Notes: a model not told the origin generated them from the sequence alone. A DNA stretch of 64,000 nucleotides from Alkalidesulfovibrio alkalitolerans DSM 16529 (GCF_000422245.1 NZ_ATHI01000001.1:1-64000); one strand, 5' to 3'; counted from the first letter of the stretch, positions 42,709 to 51,784 are shown. Numbers and translations are program-made.

Positions 42709-44004
42709 TCAGGCCTCTGCGTGACCGCGCATGAGCGCGGCCGTGGCCGGGTCGCGGGAAAGGAAGGTCCGGCCCTCGTAGTTCACGAAGACCAAGTCGT
42801 CGCCCGAGACGCCGGCGAGGTATTCGGGCAGCACCGGGGCCTTGCCGCCGCCGCCGGGCAGGTCCACCACGAGCTGCGGCACGGCGTAGCCCGAGGTGTG
42901 GCCGCGCAGGGAGCGGATGATCTCCACGCCCGTGGCCAGGGGCGCGCGGAAATGGCCCGCGCCGCGCACCTGGTCGCACTGGTACAGGTAGTAGGGCCGC
43001 ACGCGGTTCTTCATCAGGCCGCGCATGAGCGGCACCATGGCCGCCGGAGAGTCGTTGACGCCCGACAGGAGCACGGTCTGGCTGCCCAGCGGGATGCCCG
43101 CGTCGGCCAGCCTGGCGAAGGCCTGGGCCGACTCCGGGGTCAACTCGTCGGGGTGGGTGCAGTGCACGCTCATCCACAGCGGGTGGTAGCGTTTGAGGAT
43201 CTTCACCAGCGCGGGGGTTATGCGCTGCGGCAGGACCATCGGGGTCTTGGTGCCCAGGCGGATGACCTCAACGTGCGGGATGGCACGCAGCCGCGAGAGG
43301 ATGTGCTCGATGGCGCGGTCGGAGAGCGTGAGCGGATCGCCGCCCGAGACGATGACGTCGCGGATGGCCGGGGTGCGGGCGATGTAGGCCAGGGCCTGCT
43401 CCCAGACATGGGCCGCGGGCATGCGCGAGGGGCCCTTGCCCACACGCCGCGAGCGGGTGCAGTAGCGGCAGTAGGCCGAGCAGAAGTCCGTGGCCAGGAA
43501 CAGGGCGCGGTCCGGATAGCGGTGCACGAGCCCAGGCACGGGGGAGTCGTCCTCCTCGCCCAGGGGGTCGGCGGCCTCGCATTCGGAAGGCGTGAATTCG
43601 GCCATGGAGGGAATCATGGTGCGGCGCAGGGGGCTTTGAGGCCCTTGCGCGGCGAATAGGGAAAGATAGTACGGCGTCACGGCCACGGGCAGGCGTCCGC
43701 CCTTGGCGCTTAGGGCCATCAGTTCGTCGGGACTGAGCGCGATGACGCGGGATATCTGGGCCACGCTCGTCAGGCGGTTCCTGATCTGCCAGCGCCAGTC
43801 GGTCCATTGCTCTGCGGTGGAGTTGGGGAAATGGGTGGAATAAAACGCCTCCCTGGCCGCGTCCACGACCATGACCGGAGGCTTGCGCGTCTGCGCGCCA
43901 AACGGAGTTGGACGGCCCCGCCGCGAGAACGCGAGGGAGAGGGGTGACGACGGAGGTTCGATGGGCGCGGCCGACTGCTCGGCGGCTTCGCTGGCCTGGG
44001 TCAC
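42709..44004 (-). CDS. KamA-family radical SAM aminomutase
   Basis: The 431-residue protein has the radical SAM cluster CSAYCRYC, DVIVSGGDPLTLSD, QTVLLSGVNDSP, YYLYQCDQVRGAGHFR and the PLP lysine segment QLVVDLPGGGGK. These define the lysine 2,3-aminomutase family, which shifts an amino group from C2 to C3. The C-terminal CxCxxC zinc site of the classic clostridial enzyme is absent. Lysine versus glutamate as substrate cannot be settled by eye. A GTG start at 44004 has AAGGAG upstream and yields a 60-residue low-complexity N-terminal extension. It leads an operon with two ATP-grasp ligases and a GNAT. Confidence 0.88.
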   Translation of the reverse strand: MTQASEAAEQSAAPIEPPSSPLSLAFSRRGRPTPFGAQTRKPPVMVVDAAREAFYSTHFPNSTAEQWTDWRWQIRNRLTSVAQISRVIALSPDELMALSAKGGRLPVAVTPYYLSLFAAQGPQSPLRRTMIPSMAEFTPSECEAADPLGEEDDSPVPGLVHRYPDRALFLATDFCSAYCRYCTRSRRVGKGPSRMPAAHVWEQALAYIARTPAIRDVIVSGGDPLTLSDRAIEHILSRLRAIPHVEVIRLGTKTPMVLPQRITPALVKILKRYHPLWMSVHCTHPDELTPESAQAFARLADAGIPLGSQTVLLSGVNDSPAAMVPLMRGLMKNRVRPYYLYQCDQVRGAGHFRAPLATGVEIIRSLRGHTSGYAVPQLVVDLPGGGGKAPVLPEYLAGVSGDDLVFVNYEGRTFLSRDPATAALMRGHAEA

Positions 44005-44062
44005 GTTCGCTCCTTGTCGCGCGCGGACGGTTGTGCCGCGCGCCGTTGCGGTTGCCAAAGCG

Positions 44063-44434
44063 TTATTGGACGCCATGGGCCACGGTCTGGGGCTGTTCCT
44101 CGACAAAGAGGTCGCTCGGCGGGGTGGCGTTGTCGATGGAGGAGACGGTCAACTCGTACTCGCCCTGGCTGGTGACGCGCAGGGTTCCGGCGACGCTCAC
44201 GTAGGCGTCGTGGAAGGCCTTCAGGTTCTTGCCCTTCAGGACGTACAGCGCGCCGTCGTCGCCTTCCAGGAACACGGTCCGGTCGGCTTCGAACACATAG
44301 CCCGTGACGCGGCCGTCCTCGGCCCGCGCCACGTCGGGGGCCGTGAGCATGGTCAGGGCCAGCGCCGCGATGGCGCACAGGATCGCGCCTTTGGCCTGTC
44401 TGGCAAGAGCCCGCGAGAGGAAGGGGGAGGGCAT
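44063..44434 (-). CDS. Secreted small OB-fold-like protein
   Basis: The 123-residue protein starts with a signal peptide (hydrophobic ILCAIAALALTMLTA, cleavage near VARA-E). A small beta-rich domain follows (GRVTGYVFEADRTVFLEGDDGALYVLKGKNLK, AYVSVAGTLRVTSQGEYELTV), consistent with an OB-fold or DUF5818-like module. It should be periplasmic. AAGGAG lies upstream of the ATG. It ends 58 bases before the kamA start on the same strand, so readthrough into the operon is possible. Confidence 0.7.
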   Translation of the reverse strand: MPSPFLSRALARQAKGAILCAIAALALTMLTAPDVARAEDGRVTGYVFEADRTVFLEGDDGALYVLKGKNLKAFHDAYVSVAGTLRVTSQGEYELTVSSIDNATPPSDLFVEEQPQTVAHGVQ

Positions 44435-44700
44435 GGTTCGTTCTTCTCCTTGGTCCGTGCAGACCGCACATGCGGCTCGAAAACGCAGAGCAACCGCTGT
44501 GCCATGATCCATGGCATCGATTTTATTCATGTTTTCCAAGAAGAAAGAGAGGTGCCCGGAAACGAAAGTTCCGATCAGGCGATAATGAGGATCGCGGAAA
44601 GCACGCCGAGCCGACCTTGAAATGACAATCCAGGGTGTTCAGCCGCGCCCATCTTGCGCCATATTGCATTGGGATTGCAGATTATTTACATAAGACAACA

Positions 44701-44727
44701 GTCACCGGAATCAAAATTTCCGGTGAC
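44701..44727 (-). terminator. Hairpin after the sigma-54 activator
   Basis: GTCACCGGAA and TTCCGGTGAC form a perfect 10-bp stem just after the stop at 44731; the following minus-strand sequence is only moderately T-rich. The 296-base gap 44435-44730 holds no gene. Confidence 0.55.
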
Positions 44728-44730
44728 ATG

Positions 44731-46161
44731 TCATGCGGAATCTTCACTTCCGCTTTCGGCGCGAAAATCTTCCTTGCGCAGACCGTGGCGGGTCATGAGA
44801 TTTCTCAATTGCCGTTCGGTCACGCCCGCATCCTTGGCCGTGCGGCCCACCGCGCCCCGGTTGGCGCGCAAGAGTTCGCTCAGGTAGGCGTGCTCCAGGT
44901 TGTCCACGGCCATGCGCCGCGCCTTGGCCAGGGGCAGGCTGGTGTCCAGGGGGATGGCCGCGGCCGGGTGCGGCCGGTCGAAAAGTTCGGCCGGAAAGCT
45001 GGCCGGGGTCAGGACGTGCGAGGTCTCCAGGATGAAGGCGCGCTCCACCAGGTTCTCCAGTTCGCGCACGTTGCCAGGCCAATCGTAGCGGGTCAGGGCG
45101 TCGAGCACCACGGGGTCGTAGCCCTGCACGTCCTTGAGATAGGTGCGGGCCAGCCGCTCCAGGAAATGCTCGGCCAGGGTGGCGATATCCTCGGGCCGCT
45201 CGCGCAGGGGCGGTATCTCGATGGGGAAGACGTTCAGCCGGTAATAGAGATCCTTGCGGAAGTCGCCGCGCTCCACGAGCCCGCGCAGGTCGATGTTGGT
45301 GGCCGCGATGAGCCGCGCGTCGGCCTTGAGTTCGGCCTCGCCGCCAAGGCGCGAGAAGGTCTTCTCCTGCACCACCTGCAGGAGCTTGATCTGCACGGCC
45401 GGGCCGATGGTGCCGATCTCGTCGAGAAAGATCGTGCCTCCGGCGGCCAACTCGAACTTGCCCAGGCGGCGCTTGGCCGCGCCAGTGAAGGCGCCCTTCT
45501 CGTGGCCGAACAGTTCGGACTCGATCAGCGTGTCCGGGATCGCGCCGCAGTGCACGCCGATAAACGGCCCCTCGCGCCGCTCGGAGAGCGAGTGGATGAG
45601 CCGCGCCACCACGCCCTTGCCCGTGCCCGTCTCGCCCATGAGCAGCACCGTGGCCCCGGAGGCCGCCACGAGCTTGACCTTCTCGTAGACGCTCTGCATG
45701 GCCGGGCTGTCCATGCGCGCCACGCGCCGCGTTTCGCCGGTCACGAACTCGTCGCGGAAATAGGAGAGTTCGTTCTCCACCTTGCGCGAGAGCGACAGAC
45801 TCTCCAGGACGTAGAGCAGTTCGTCCTTGACGAGGGGGTAGGTCAGGTAGTTTCCGGCCCCGGCCTTGACCAGGCCCACGGCCTCGCGCACCTGCGCGGG
45901 CGGCGCAAGGACGATGATTTCGGCCTGAGGATTCTTGGCCCACAGGGCGCGCAGGGCCTCGCGGTACTCGCCGGGCAGCTTGCCCGGCGCCGCGCCCAGG
46001 CACGAGACGTCGGCCAGGATGACATCGTAGGCCCCCTGCGCGGCCTTGTCGCGCAAGGATGGCCAGTCCAAAACCTGGGTCACCTGGGCCTCGCCGCCAA
46101 AGGCTTCCCGCACCACGCGCGCGGCGTCGGGCGGCGCGGCCGCGAGGAGGATGCGTTTCAT
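44731..46161 (-). CDS. Sigma-54-dependent transcriptional activator with receiver-like domain
   Basis: The 476-residue protein has an N-terminal receiver-like domain (1-125), an AAA+ domain (about 145-380) and a Fis-type HTH (about 430-465). The AAA+ domain shows GETGTGKGVVARLIH, the sigma-54 contact loop GAFTGA and GTIFLDEIGT. The receiver keeps an Asp in VILADVSCLG but lacks the usual acidic pair (LLAAAPPDA) and the signalling Lys (NYLTYPL). Phosphorylation control is therefore uncertain. No histidine kinase is adjacent. It follows the PH-like membrane gene with a 3-base gap. The targets are unknown. Confidence 0.88.
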   Translation of the reverse strand: MKRILLAAAPPDAARVVREAFGGEAQVTQVLDWPSLRDKAAQGAYDVILADVSCLGAAPGKLPGEYREALRALWAKNPQAEIIVLAPPAQVREAVGLVKAGAGNYLTYPLVKDELLYVLESLSLSRKVENELSYFRDEFVTGETRRVARMDSPAMQSVYEKVKLVAASGATVLLMGETGTGKGVVARLIHSLSERREGPFIGVHCGAIPDTLIESELFGHEKGAFTGAAKRRLGKFELAAGGTIFLDEIGTIGPAVQIKLLQVVQEKTFSRLGGEAELKADARLIAATNIDLRGLVERGDFRKDLYYRLNVFPIEIPPLRERPEDIATLAEHFLERLARTYLKDVQGYDPVVLDALTRYDWPGNVRELENLVERAFILETSHVLTPASFPAELFDRPHPAAAIPLDTSLPLAKARRMAVDNLEHAYLSELLRANRGAVGRTAKDAGVTERQLRNLMTRHGLRKEDFRAESGSEDSA

Positions 46162-46164
46162 GCC

Positions 46165-46719
46165 CTATTCCACTTTGACGCCCAGGCGGCGCTCGATGGC
46201 GGCGGCCAGGGCTTCGGGGTCGCGCGGGCCGAGCGCCACGAGGCGTTCGTCCGTGACCAGGCAAACGAGATCCTTTCGGCGGCAGACGATGACCGTCTCG
46301 CGGCCCTTGCCTTTGAATATCCCTGCCCGGTAGGGGCCGGAGGAAACGCCGGAATCCTTGGTCAGCCCGGCGAGGTGCTCCTCCTGGTCCAGGCGGCAGC
46401 GGTAGGCCTTGCGGATGGACCCGGCCTGGAAGGTGGCCGTGAAGTAGGGCGGGGCCTCCACCACGAGCGTGCCGTCCCCCACCAGGATGCGCGTGTCCTT
46501 GGGCTTCATGTACAGCGCGTACCAGGCGATGGACAGGATGGGCGTGAAGATGACGATCATCACCGATCCGGCCATGAACATGTGGCCCTTGAAGAACCAG
46601 GCCGTGAGCCCGGCCGCGAGCAGGGCCAGGAGCAGCACGCCCAGGATCACGGACAGGGGCATGGGCACGGGGAAGACGTCCGGGTCGGGCAGGGTGGGGG
46701 TGGCGGCGTCGTCTGTCAT
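46165..46719 (-). CDS. Two-span membrane protein with PH-like cytoplasmic domain
   Basis: The 184-residue protein has two adjacent spans (about 20-70: LSVILGVLLLALLAAGL and GSVMIVIFTPILSIAWY). A beta-rich domain (RILVGDGTLVVEAPPYFTA, TVIVCRRKDLVCLVTDERLVALGPRD) follows and ends in an amphipathic helix typical of bacterial PH domains. The function is unknown. Its stop is three bases from the start of the sigma-54 activator, so it may sense or transmit a membrane signal to that regulator (inference). Confidence 0.7.
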   Translation of the reverse strand: MTDDAATPTLPDPDVFPVPMPLSVILGVLLLALLAAGLTAWFFKGHMFMAGSVMIVIFTPILSIAWYALYMKPKDTRILVGDGTLVVEAPPYFTATFQAGSIRKAYRCRLDQEEHLAGLTKDSGVSSGPYRAGIFKGKGRETVIVCRRKDLVCLVTDERLVALGPRDPEALAAAIERRLGVKVE

Positions 46720-46849
46720 GGCGATGGACTTTCCGCCATTCCCCCGTCGCCGTCAACTCCTCGGGGGCATCCGGGCCGAACTCCCCGCCGGACAAGGCGC
46801 GATGCGACGCCGCAGGCACGGCTTTTCCCGTGGCCGTGGCCCGGTCCGC

Positions 46850-46878
46850 TTGATAAAATTGTCTGCTACTGCCATATT
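46850..46878 (+). promoter_or_regulatory. Candidate promoter of the Usp gene
   Basis: TTGATA (46850-46855) and CATATT (46873-46878) are separated by 17 bases, followed by GGGAG and the ATG at 46902. The -10 match is partial. Confidence 0.4.
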
Positions 46879-46901
46879 CGCTTCTATTGCCGGGAGCCAT
46901 A

Positions 46902-47780
46902 ATGGAAAAGCATCTTCTCCTCGCGGTCTCGGGAGACCGCGCAGCCTCATATAACCTGCGCTTCGTGAAGAACTTCTTCACGCAGTTCTGCGATCTGCGC
47001 ATCACACTCCTCTACGTGGCCCCCCGCCCGGCCTCGTGGACCTTCGACGAGACGCGAGAGCCCGAGCAGGCGGCTCTGGCCGAGATGGAGGAGGCCAAGA
47101 AGGCCCACAGCCACGAGGCGCTGGAAAAGGCCTGGGAATGGCTGACGTACCGGGCCTGCGACCCGGACAAGGTCAGCAAGAAGGTGGTCCACTCCAAGCT
47201 CGGCACGGTGCACGAGATCATCCACGAGGCCCACAGGGGTCTTTACGACGCCGTGGTGCTCGGTCGCCGGGGGCTCTCCTGGTTCGAGGAACTGGTGCAG
47301 GACAGCGTGAGCCACAAGATTTTGTGGAACGACCTGACTTTTCCCATCTGGATCTGCCGCAGGCCCGACGAGCAGGAGCGCAGGAACGTGCTCTTGTGCG
47401 TGGATTCGTCCATGCCCGCCATGCGCGTGGCCGACCACGTGGGCTTCATTCTGGGCGAAAAGGAGCCGCACACGGTCACGCTGTTCCACGTCCGGCCCAT
47501 GGGAGTGCAGCTTTCGCCACAGGTGGAGGAGATGATCATCGGCGCGGAGAAGGCGCTCTTGGACAATGGCTTTCCCGAGAAGCGGATCGAGATCAGGATC
47601 GTGGAGGGCCGCGACGTGGCCGAGACCATCGTGCAGGAGGCGCACTCGAAGAACTACGCGGTGGTGGCCACGGGCCGGACCATCGACCACCCGTCCGCGA
47701 TCGGCACGCTCGTGCCCACCTCGGTGACGACCAAGCTCCTGCGCAGCCTGACCCGCTGCTCGCTGTGGATCAGCAAGTAG
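46902..47780 (+). CDS. Tandem universal stress protein (two Usp domains)
   Basis: The 292-residue protein has two Usp folds. The first (1-150) contains LLLAVSGDRAAS and VVLGRRGLSWFEELVQDSVSHKIL. The second (155-292) contains VLLCVDSSMPAMR and VATGRTIDHPSAIGTLV. The Gly-rich nucleotide-loop spacing is recognisable in both, though substituted, so ATP binding is uncertain. Such proteins respond to stress and starvation in the cytosol. The ATG follows GGGAG, and a candidate promoter lies just upstream. The gene is divergent from the PH-like membrane gene. Confidence 0.87.
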   Translation: MEKHLLLAVSGDRAASYNLRFVKNFFTQFCDLRITLLYVAPRPASWTFDETREPEQAALAEMEEAKKAHSHEALEKAWEWLTYRACDPDKVSKKVVHSKLGTVHEIIHEAHRGLYDAVVLGRRGLSWFEELVQDSVSHKILWNDLTFPIWICRRPDEQERRNVLLCVDSSMPAMRVADHVGFILGEKEPHTVTLFHVRPMGVQLSPQVEEMIIGAEKALLDNGFPEKRIEIRIVEGRDVAETIVQEAHSKNYAVVATGRTIDHPSAIGTLVPTSVTTKLLRSLTRCSLWISK

Positions 47781-47914
47781 AAGACGCCCGCGCCGCAGGC
47801 AAAACGCTGGCGACCAACAAGCCTCACTTTGAACGAAAACCCGAGCGGCAGAGCTGCGTGATTTTTGTCGTGGTGTCTTTGAGTCTTCTACAACTCTAAG
47901 ACGGGAGAAGCCTT

Positions 47915-49588
47915 GTGTCGTTAGAACAAATCAAGAAAAGGCTAAATAGCTTCCTGGCAAGCGATACGCCGGAAGTCATAGCAATCAAGGGGCCATGGGG
48001 AATAGGCAAAACATTCGCCTGGAATCGCATTCTGAAGGACGCGAAGAAGCGAGGAGGAATTAAGCTCGGCAAGTATGCATATGTTTCACTGTTCGGAATT
48101 GACTCTATAAAGGACATAAAGCTGTCCATATTTGAAAATTCGGTAGGAGGGGGACTCATAGGAGAGAGCCCAACGATAACAACATTGGAGAGCAACGCTA
48201 TTTCAACAATTGGATCATATGGGCGAAAATGCTTAAGTCATGTTTTCGGAACTGGATTTTTCAAGCAATACGTTTACGACTATCCTTCAGCAGCTTTTTT
48301 ATCAGTGAACAAGTGTATCGTGTGCATTGACGATCTAGAGAGAAGGGGAAGCCCCTTAAGGGATCGAGACGTGTATGGTTTGGTATCGTTACTGAAAGAG
48401 CAGAGGGAGTGCAAGGTCGTACTCATTTTTAATGAGACTGAGCTTAAAGAATGTGAATATGAAAAATTCAGAGAAAAAATTTTAGATAGTGAAATTCTTT
48501 TTGATCCTACAACGGCCGAGTTGGCCGAAATCGCCTATCCTTCTTCTGGGGATATATATGATTATCTCAAAGAAGCTGCGATTGACTTAGGTGTCAAGAA
48601 TATACGGATACTGAAAATTGCCGAAAAGTTTGTGCGCGATATCGAAAGCCTCCTCTCGCATTGCAAAAAGAGTGTCCTGAGGAATATTGTTCGGAAAATT
48701 CTTCTTTATGTTCAGTGTAACTATAAATCTGATGACTCGTATCCTGATTTAGAGTTCGCTCTGAACATGAATCACAGGGCGGCTCGTTTTTTGGACAAAG
48801 ATGGTGTTGATGATAAGTACAATGAATGGAACCGCCTGTTGAGTAGATATGAATTTGGGGGGCTTGGCGATCTCGATTTGGCTCTTGCGAGTTTCGTTTC
48901 GAAGGGGTGGGTTGATGAGTTCGAAATGAAGCGCCATGCATCAAGTATTGATAGATACGAAGAGATAAATTCTAGAATGGAGTCTTATCAAAACGCCTGG
49001 AATGCATATCACAACAGCTTTGATAATAATACAAGAGAAATAGTCAATGCCATGTTCCATGGATGCGCCGACAATATTGATATTATCAGTGTTGACCAGT
49101 TGGGGCAGGGTATCAGCTTGTTGCGGCAGCTTGGAGAAGAAGAGAAGGCAGACTTTTTGATCGATACATATATCAAGAGTCAACGAAGCAAGATAGAAGG
49201 ATTTAATCCTGGTGACAGTTTCTTCCGAAGAGAGCTTGACGGAAAGTTTCTGGCGGCAATTCAAGACGTCAGATCAAGCCGTCTAGATGAGCGGTCTTTG
49301 GAAGATGTTTTGGAGAAAATAGTGAATGACAAGGGTTTTGGTGAAAGCGAAAAAGAATACCTGCTGCGGCTTTCGGAGGATGAGTATTATAGTTTTTTCA
49401 AAAGTTACTCTGGTGAAAAACTTTATTTTTATGTCAAGGCCTGCCTGATGTATAAAGGTTTTGTTGATGCACCAGATGAAGGTGGGCCGACTGGTTCGAA
49501 AATAGAAAATGCGCTCAAGCGAATTGCAAAAGAAAGCAAGATCAACCGCCTGCGGGTTCAAGGACTTGGAGTAAAGCTCGACGAGTAA
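47915..49588 (+). CDS. KAP-like P-loop NTPase, AT-rich and probably acquired
   Basis: The 557-residue protein has Walker A GPWGIGKTFAWN near residue 26 and Walker B IVCIDDLERRG near 130, then a sensor-like VVLIFNETEL. This layout is typical of KAP-type P-loop NTPases. The C-terminal 350 residues are helical and unrecognised. G+C is markedly lower than in all neighbours, with A/T-rich third codon positions. Starts at GTG with GGGAG upstream. It stands alone between the Usp and glycosyltransferase genes with no transposase. Stand-alone NTPases of this kind occur in anti-phage defence loci; a defence role here is only inference. Confidence 0.8.
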   Translation: MSLEQIKKRLNSFLASDTPEVIAIKGPWGIGKTFAWNRILKDAKKRGGIKLGKYAYVSLFGIDSIKDIKLSIFENSVGGGLIGESPTITTLESNAISTIGSYGRKCLSHVFGTGFFKQYVYDYPSAAFLSVNKCIVCIDDLERRGSPLRDRDVYGLVSLLKEQRECKVVLIFNETELKECEYEKFREKILDSEILFDPTTAELAEIAYPSSGDIYDYLKEAAIDLGVKNIRILKIAEKFVRDIESLLSHCKKSVLRNIVRKILLYVQCNYKSDDSYPDLEFALNMNHRAARFLDKDGVDDKYNEWNRLLSRYEFGGLGDLDLALASFVSKGWVDEFEMKRHASSIDRYEEINSRMESYQNAWNAYHNSFDNNTREIVNAMFHGCADNIDIISVDQLGQGISLLRQLGEEEKADFLIDTYIKSQRSKIEGFNPGDSFFRRELDGKFLAAIQDVRSSRLDERSLEDVLEKIVNDKGFGESEKEYLLRLSEDEYYSFFKSYSGEKLYFYVKACLMYKGFVDAPDEGGPTGSKIENALKRIAKESKINRLRVQGLGVKLDE

Positions 49589-49602
49589 GCGTTGCAAGTC
49601 AA

Positions 49603-50577
49603 TCACGATTCGTAGAAGTCGAGCAGGCGTTGGGCGATGGTCTTGCCGCGCCAGGAGCGTTCCATGAAGGCCCGCGAGGCGAGGCCGATGGCCTCGCGCC
49701 GGTCCGGGTCGCGCAAAAGTCCCTCAAGCGTGGCCGCGATCTCGCCGGGCGTGCAGATCACCCAGGGCAGGTCGTCCGTGCCCGCGAACTCGGCGATGCG
49801 CCGCCTGTTCCACTCGTCGAGCCCTGCGATGGCCGGCACGCCCTGGGCCATGGCCTCCAGCGACGAGACCCCGTAATATCCCTGCAAGTGATCGAAAACC
49901 ACGTGGCAGCGCCGCTTGCGGCGCAGGCACTCCACGTTGGGCGCGTCGTCGATGAGGTCGAGCCGCACCGGCTCGCCGCGCGCCGAAAGCTCGGCCATGG
50001 CCGCGAGAAATTCGTCGGTGTTCTTCAGATCCTTGCGCGTTGGCGAATGGCCCACGAGCATGGGCGCCTCGTCCGGGGCCCTGGGCTTTCCGCCCATGGG
50101 CCTGAGCAGCGGGTCTTCCAGGGGCACGGTGTTCGGCATCCACAGGGCCTCGGGGAAGTGGCGCAGAAGGTCGGGGGTGGAGACCAGGATGTGCCTGCGG
50201 CCGCGCTCGCGGTACTTGCAGCGGTATTTCTCCGGGTCGGAGCGGTAGTCCGGGTGACCGTGGTGGTGATGGACCACGAGCTTTCCGGCCATGAAGTCGC
50301 GCGGCGTGAACGGCCCGATTCGCAGGTCTTCGTCCGCGGTCATGTGGAAGTGGAAGATGTCGCTCGTTTTGAGCAGCCACTCGACCTCGGCCATCTCCTC
50401 GGGGCCGAGATCGGGCAGGTGCAGATCCTTTTGCCAGCCGTGGTTGTAGCGCGTCTCGAGGGTTATCACGCGGCACTGGGCCGACGTGAAGCGGTTCACG
50501 GCGTTGGCCAGGGCGATGGCCGTCCCGGCCGGGTCGTTCACGGCCATCATCAGGATGCGCGGGCCGACCGCGCTCAC
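49603..50577 (-). CDS. Glycosyltransferase (GT-B type)
   Basis: The 324-residue protein has an N-terminal Rossmann half (ILMMAVNDPAGTAIALANAV, VVHHHHGHPDYRSDPEKYR) and a C-terminal half with the GT4-like phosphate-binding region. There FDHLQGYYGVSSLEAMAQGVPAIAG resembles the EAMxxGxP motif. The donor sugar is not evident. The GTG start has GGGAGG 6 bases upstream. It follows a NeuB-like synthase (about 110-base gap, same strand), so the pair may add a nonulosonic or other acidic sugar to a surface structure. Confidence 0.82.
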   Translation of the reverse strand: MSAVGPRILMMAVNDPAGTAIALANAVNRFTSAQCRVITLETRYNHGWQKDLHLPDLGPEEMAEVEWLLKTSDIFHFHMTADEDLRIGPFTPRDFMAGKLVVHHHHGHPDYRSDPEKYRCKYRERGRRHILVSTPDLLRHFPEALWMPNTVPLEDPLLRPMGGKPRAPDEAPMLVGHSPTRKDLKNTDEFLAAMAELSARGEPVRLDLIDDAPNVECLRRKRRCHVVFDHLQGYYGVSSLEAMAQGVPAIAGLDEWNRRRIAEFAGTDDLPWVICTPGEIAATLEGLLRDPDRREAIGLASRAFMERSWRGKTIAQRLLDFYES

Positions 50578-50686
50578 GCCGCGCCTCCCGCTGCCGGACG
50601 CGAGAAAGCCGGGCCCATCACGCGCAGGCCGCGCGCGCAGGTCCGGCTTTCCCGAAACATGGCAGTCATGGTCCGCACGTCTCGCC

Positions 50687-51784
50687 TCAGGCGATCTGGC
50701 GCACCGGCGTCACGCAGTGCAGATGCCCCACCATCTCCCAGGACAACAGCGTGTCCTCGCCGATCTCGCGCACGGCCTTCTGGCCGATGACGTTGTCCCA
50801 GTCCAGGGGCGAGATGCCCGTGCCGGGGCTCTTCACGGTCAGGTCGTCGGCCGTGATGATCCTGCCCGCCGGGATGCGGCGCGCGGCCACGATGCTCTTG
50901 CGCAGCTTCTTGGCCGTGGATTCTTCCTTGGGGAAGACCTTCTTTTCGGTCTCGCGCATGGCGCGCTCCACGTCGCGGATCATGCCCACCAGGGTCTTGA
51001 GCTGCGAGGGTTCGAGCGAGGCCTTGTGGTCCGTGCCGGGCAGCATCTTGTTCAGGGTGAAGTGGCGCTCCACCAGGCACGCGCCCTGTGCGGCCGCCGC
51101 GATGGAGGGGGCGAGCCCTTCCTCGTGGCCGGAGTAGCCCACGGGCAGGCCGAAGCGGCGGCCGAGCCGGTGCATCACGGGCAGGGCGATCTCGTCCTCG
51201 GGGCAGGGGTAGGAGCTGTTGCAGTGCAAGAGCACGATGTTGTCGTGGAAGCTGCGCAGTTCGGCCACGGCGACCTCGATGTCCTCCCAGGTGCTCATGC
51301 CCGTGGAGGCGACGACCGGCACGCCTTCCTGGCCGATGGCGCGCAGGAGCGGGATGCAGGTCAGGTCGGCCGAGGCGATCTTGATGAGCTCCACGCCCAG
51401 GCCGAAGATCTGGCGCAGGCTGATCATGTCCCAGGCCGAGGCGAAGAAGACCAGCCCCAGGCGCTCCGAGAGATCCTTGATCTGGGCCATCTCCTCGATA
51501 TCCAGCTCCAGGGCGTCGCGGTGCGCGCCGTAGGTCGGGCCGAAGCTGTTGGGGCCGGTATAGGGCGCGGCCAGACCCTCGCGGGTGAGCAGCGAGGGGG
51601 TGTGGCGCTTCTGGAACTTGACCGCGTCCGCGCCGCATTCGGCCGCGGCGTAGACCATCTCCTTGGCTATTTCGAGCTTGCCCTGGTGGTTGTTGCCGAT
51701 TTCGGCGACCACGAAGCAGGGCTGGCCGTGACCGATGACGACGCCGGAGGGGAGGACGACTTGGGAAACGATGTGTTTTGGCAT
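50687..51784 (-). CDS. neuB: NeuB-like N-acetylneuraminate/nonulosonate synthase
   Basis: The 365-residue enzyme condenses phosphoenolpyruvate with an N-acetylated hexose in nonulosonic acid synthesis. Features are FVVAEIGNNHQGKLEIAKEM, DAVKFQKR, KIASADLTCIPLL, ASTGMSTWEDIE, LLHCNSSYPCP and GYSGHEEG. The C-terminal SAF (antifreeze-like) domain shows SIVAARRIPAGRIITADDL. The exact sugar (sialic, legionaminic or pseudaminic) is undetermined. It starts two bases after the winged-helix gene, suggesting an operon with it, the flavoprotein and the glycosyltransferase. No neuA or neuC is in the window. Confidence 0.9.
   Translation of the reverse strand: MPKHIVSQVVLPSGVVIGHGQPCFVVAEIGNNHQGKLEIAKEMVYAAAECGADAVKFQKRHTPSLLTREGLAAPYTGPNSFGPTYGAHRDALELDIEEMAQIKDLSERLGLVFFASAWDMISLRQIFGLGVELIKIASADLTCIPLLRAIGQEGVPVVASTGMSTWEDIEVAVAELRSFHDNIVLLHCNSSYPCPEDEIALPVMHRLGRRFGLPVGYSGHEEGLAPSIAAAAQGACLVERHFTLNKMLPGTDHKASLEPSQLKTLVGMIRDVERAMRETEKKVFPKEESTAKKLRKSIVAARRIPAGRIITADDLTVKSPGTGISPLDWDNVIGQKAVREIGEDTLLSWEMVGHLHCVTPVRQIA

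Noticed and set aside
44635-46902. A 755-codon plus-strand frame over the sigma-54 activator
   Set aside because: Mirror of the activator and PH-like genes; the real genes have clear domains on the other strand.
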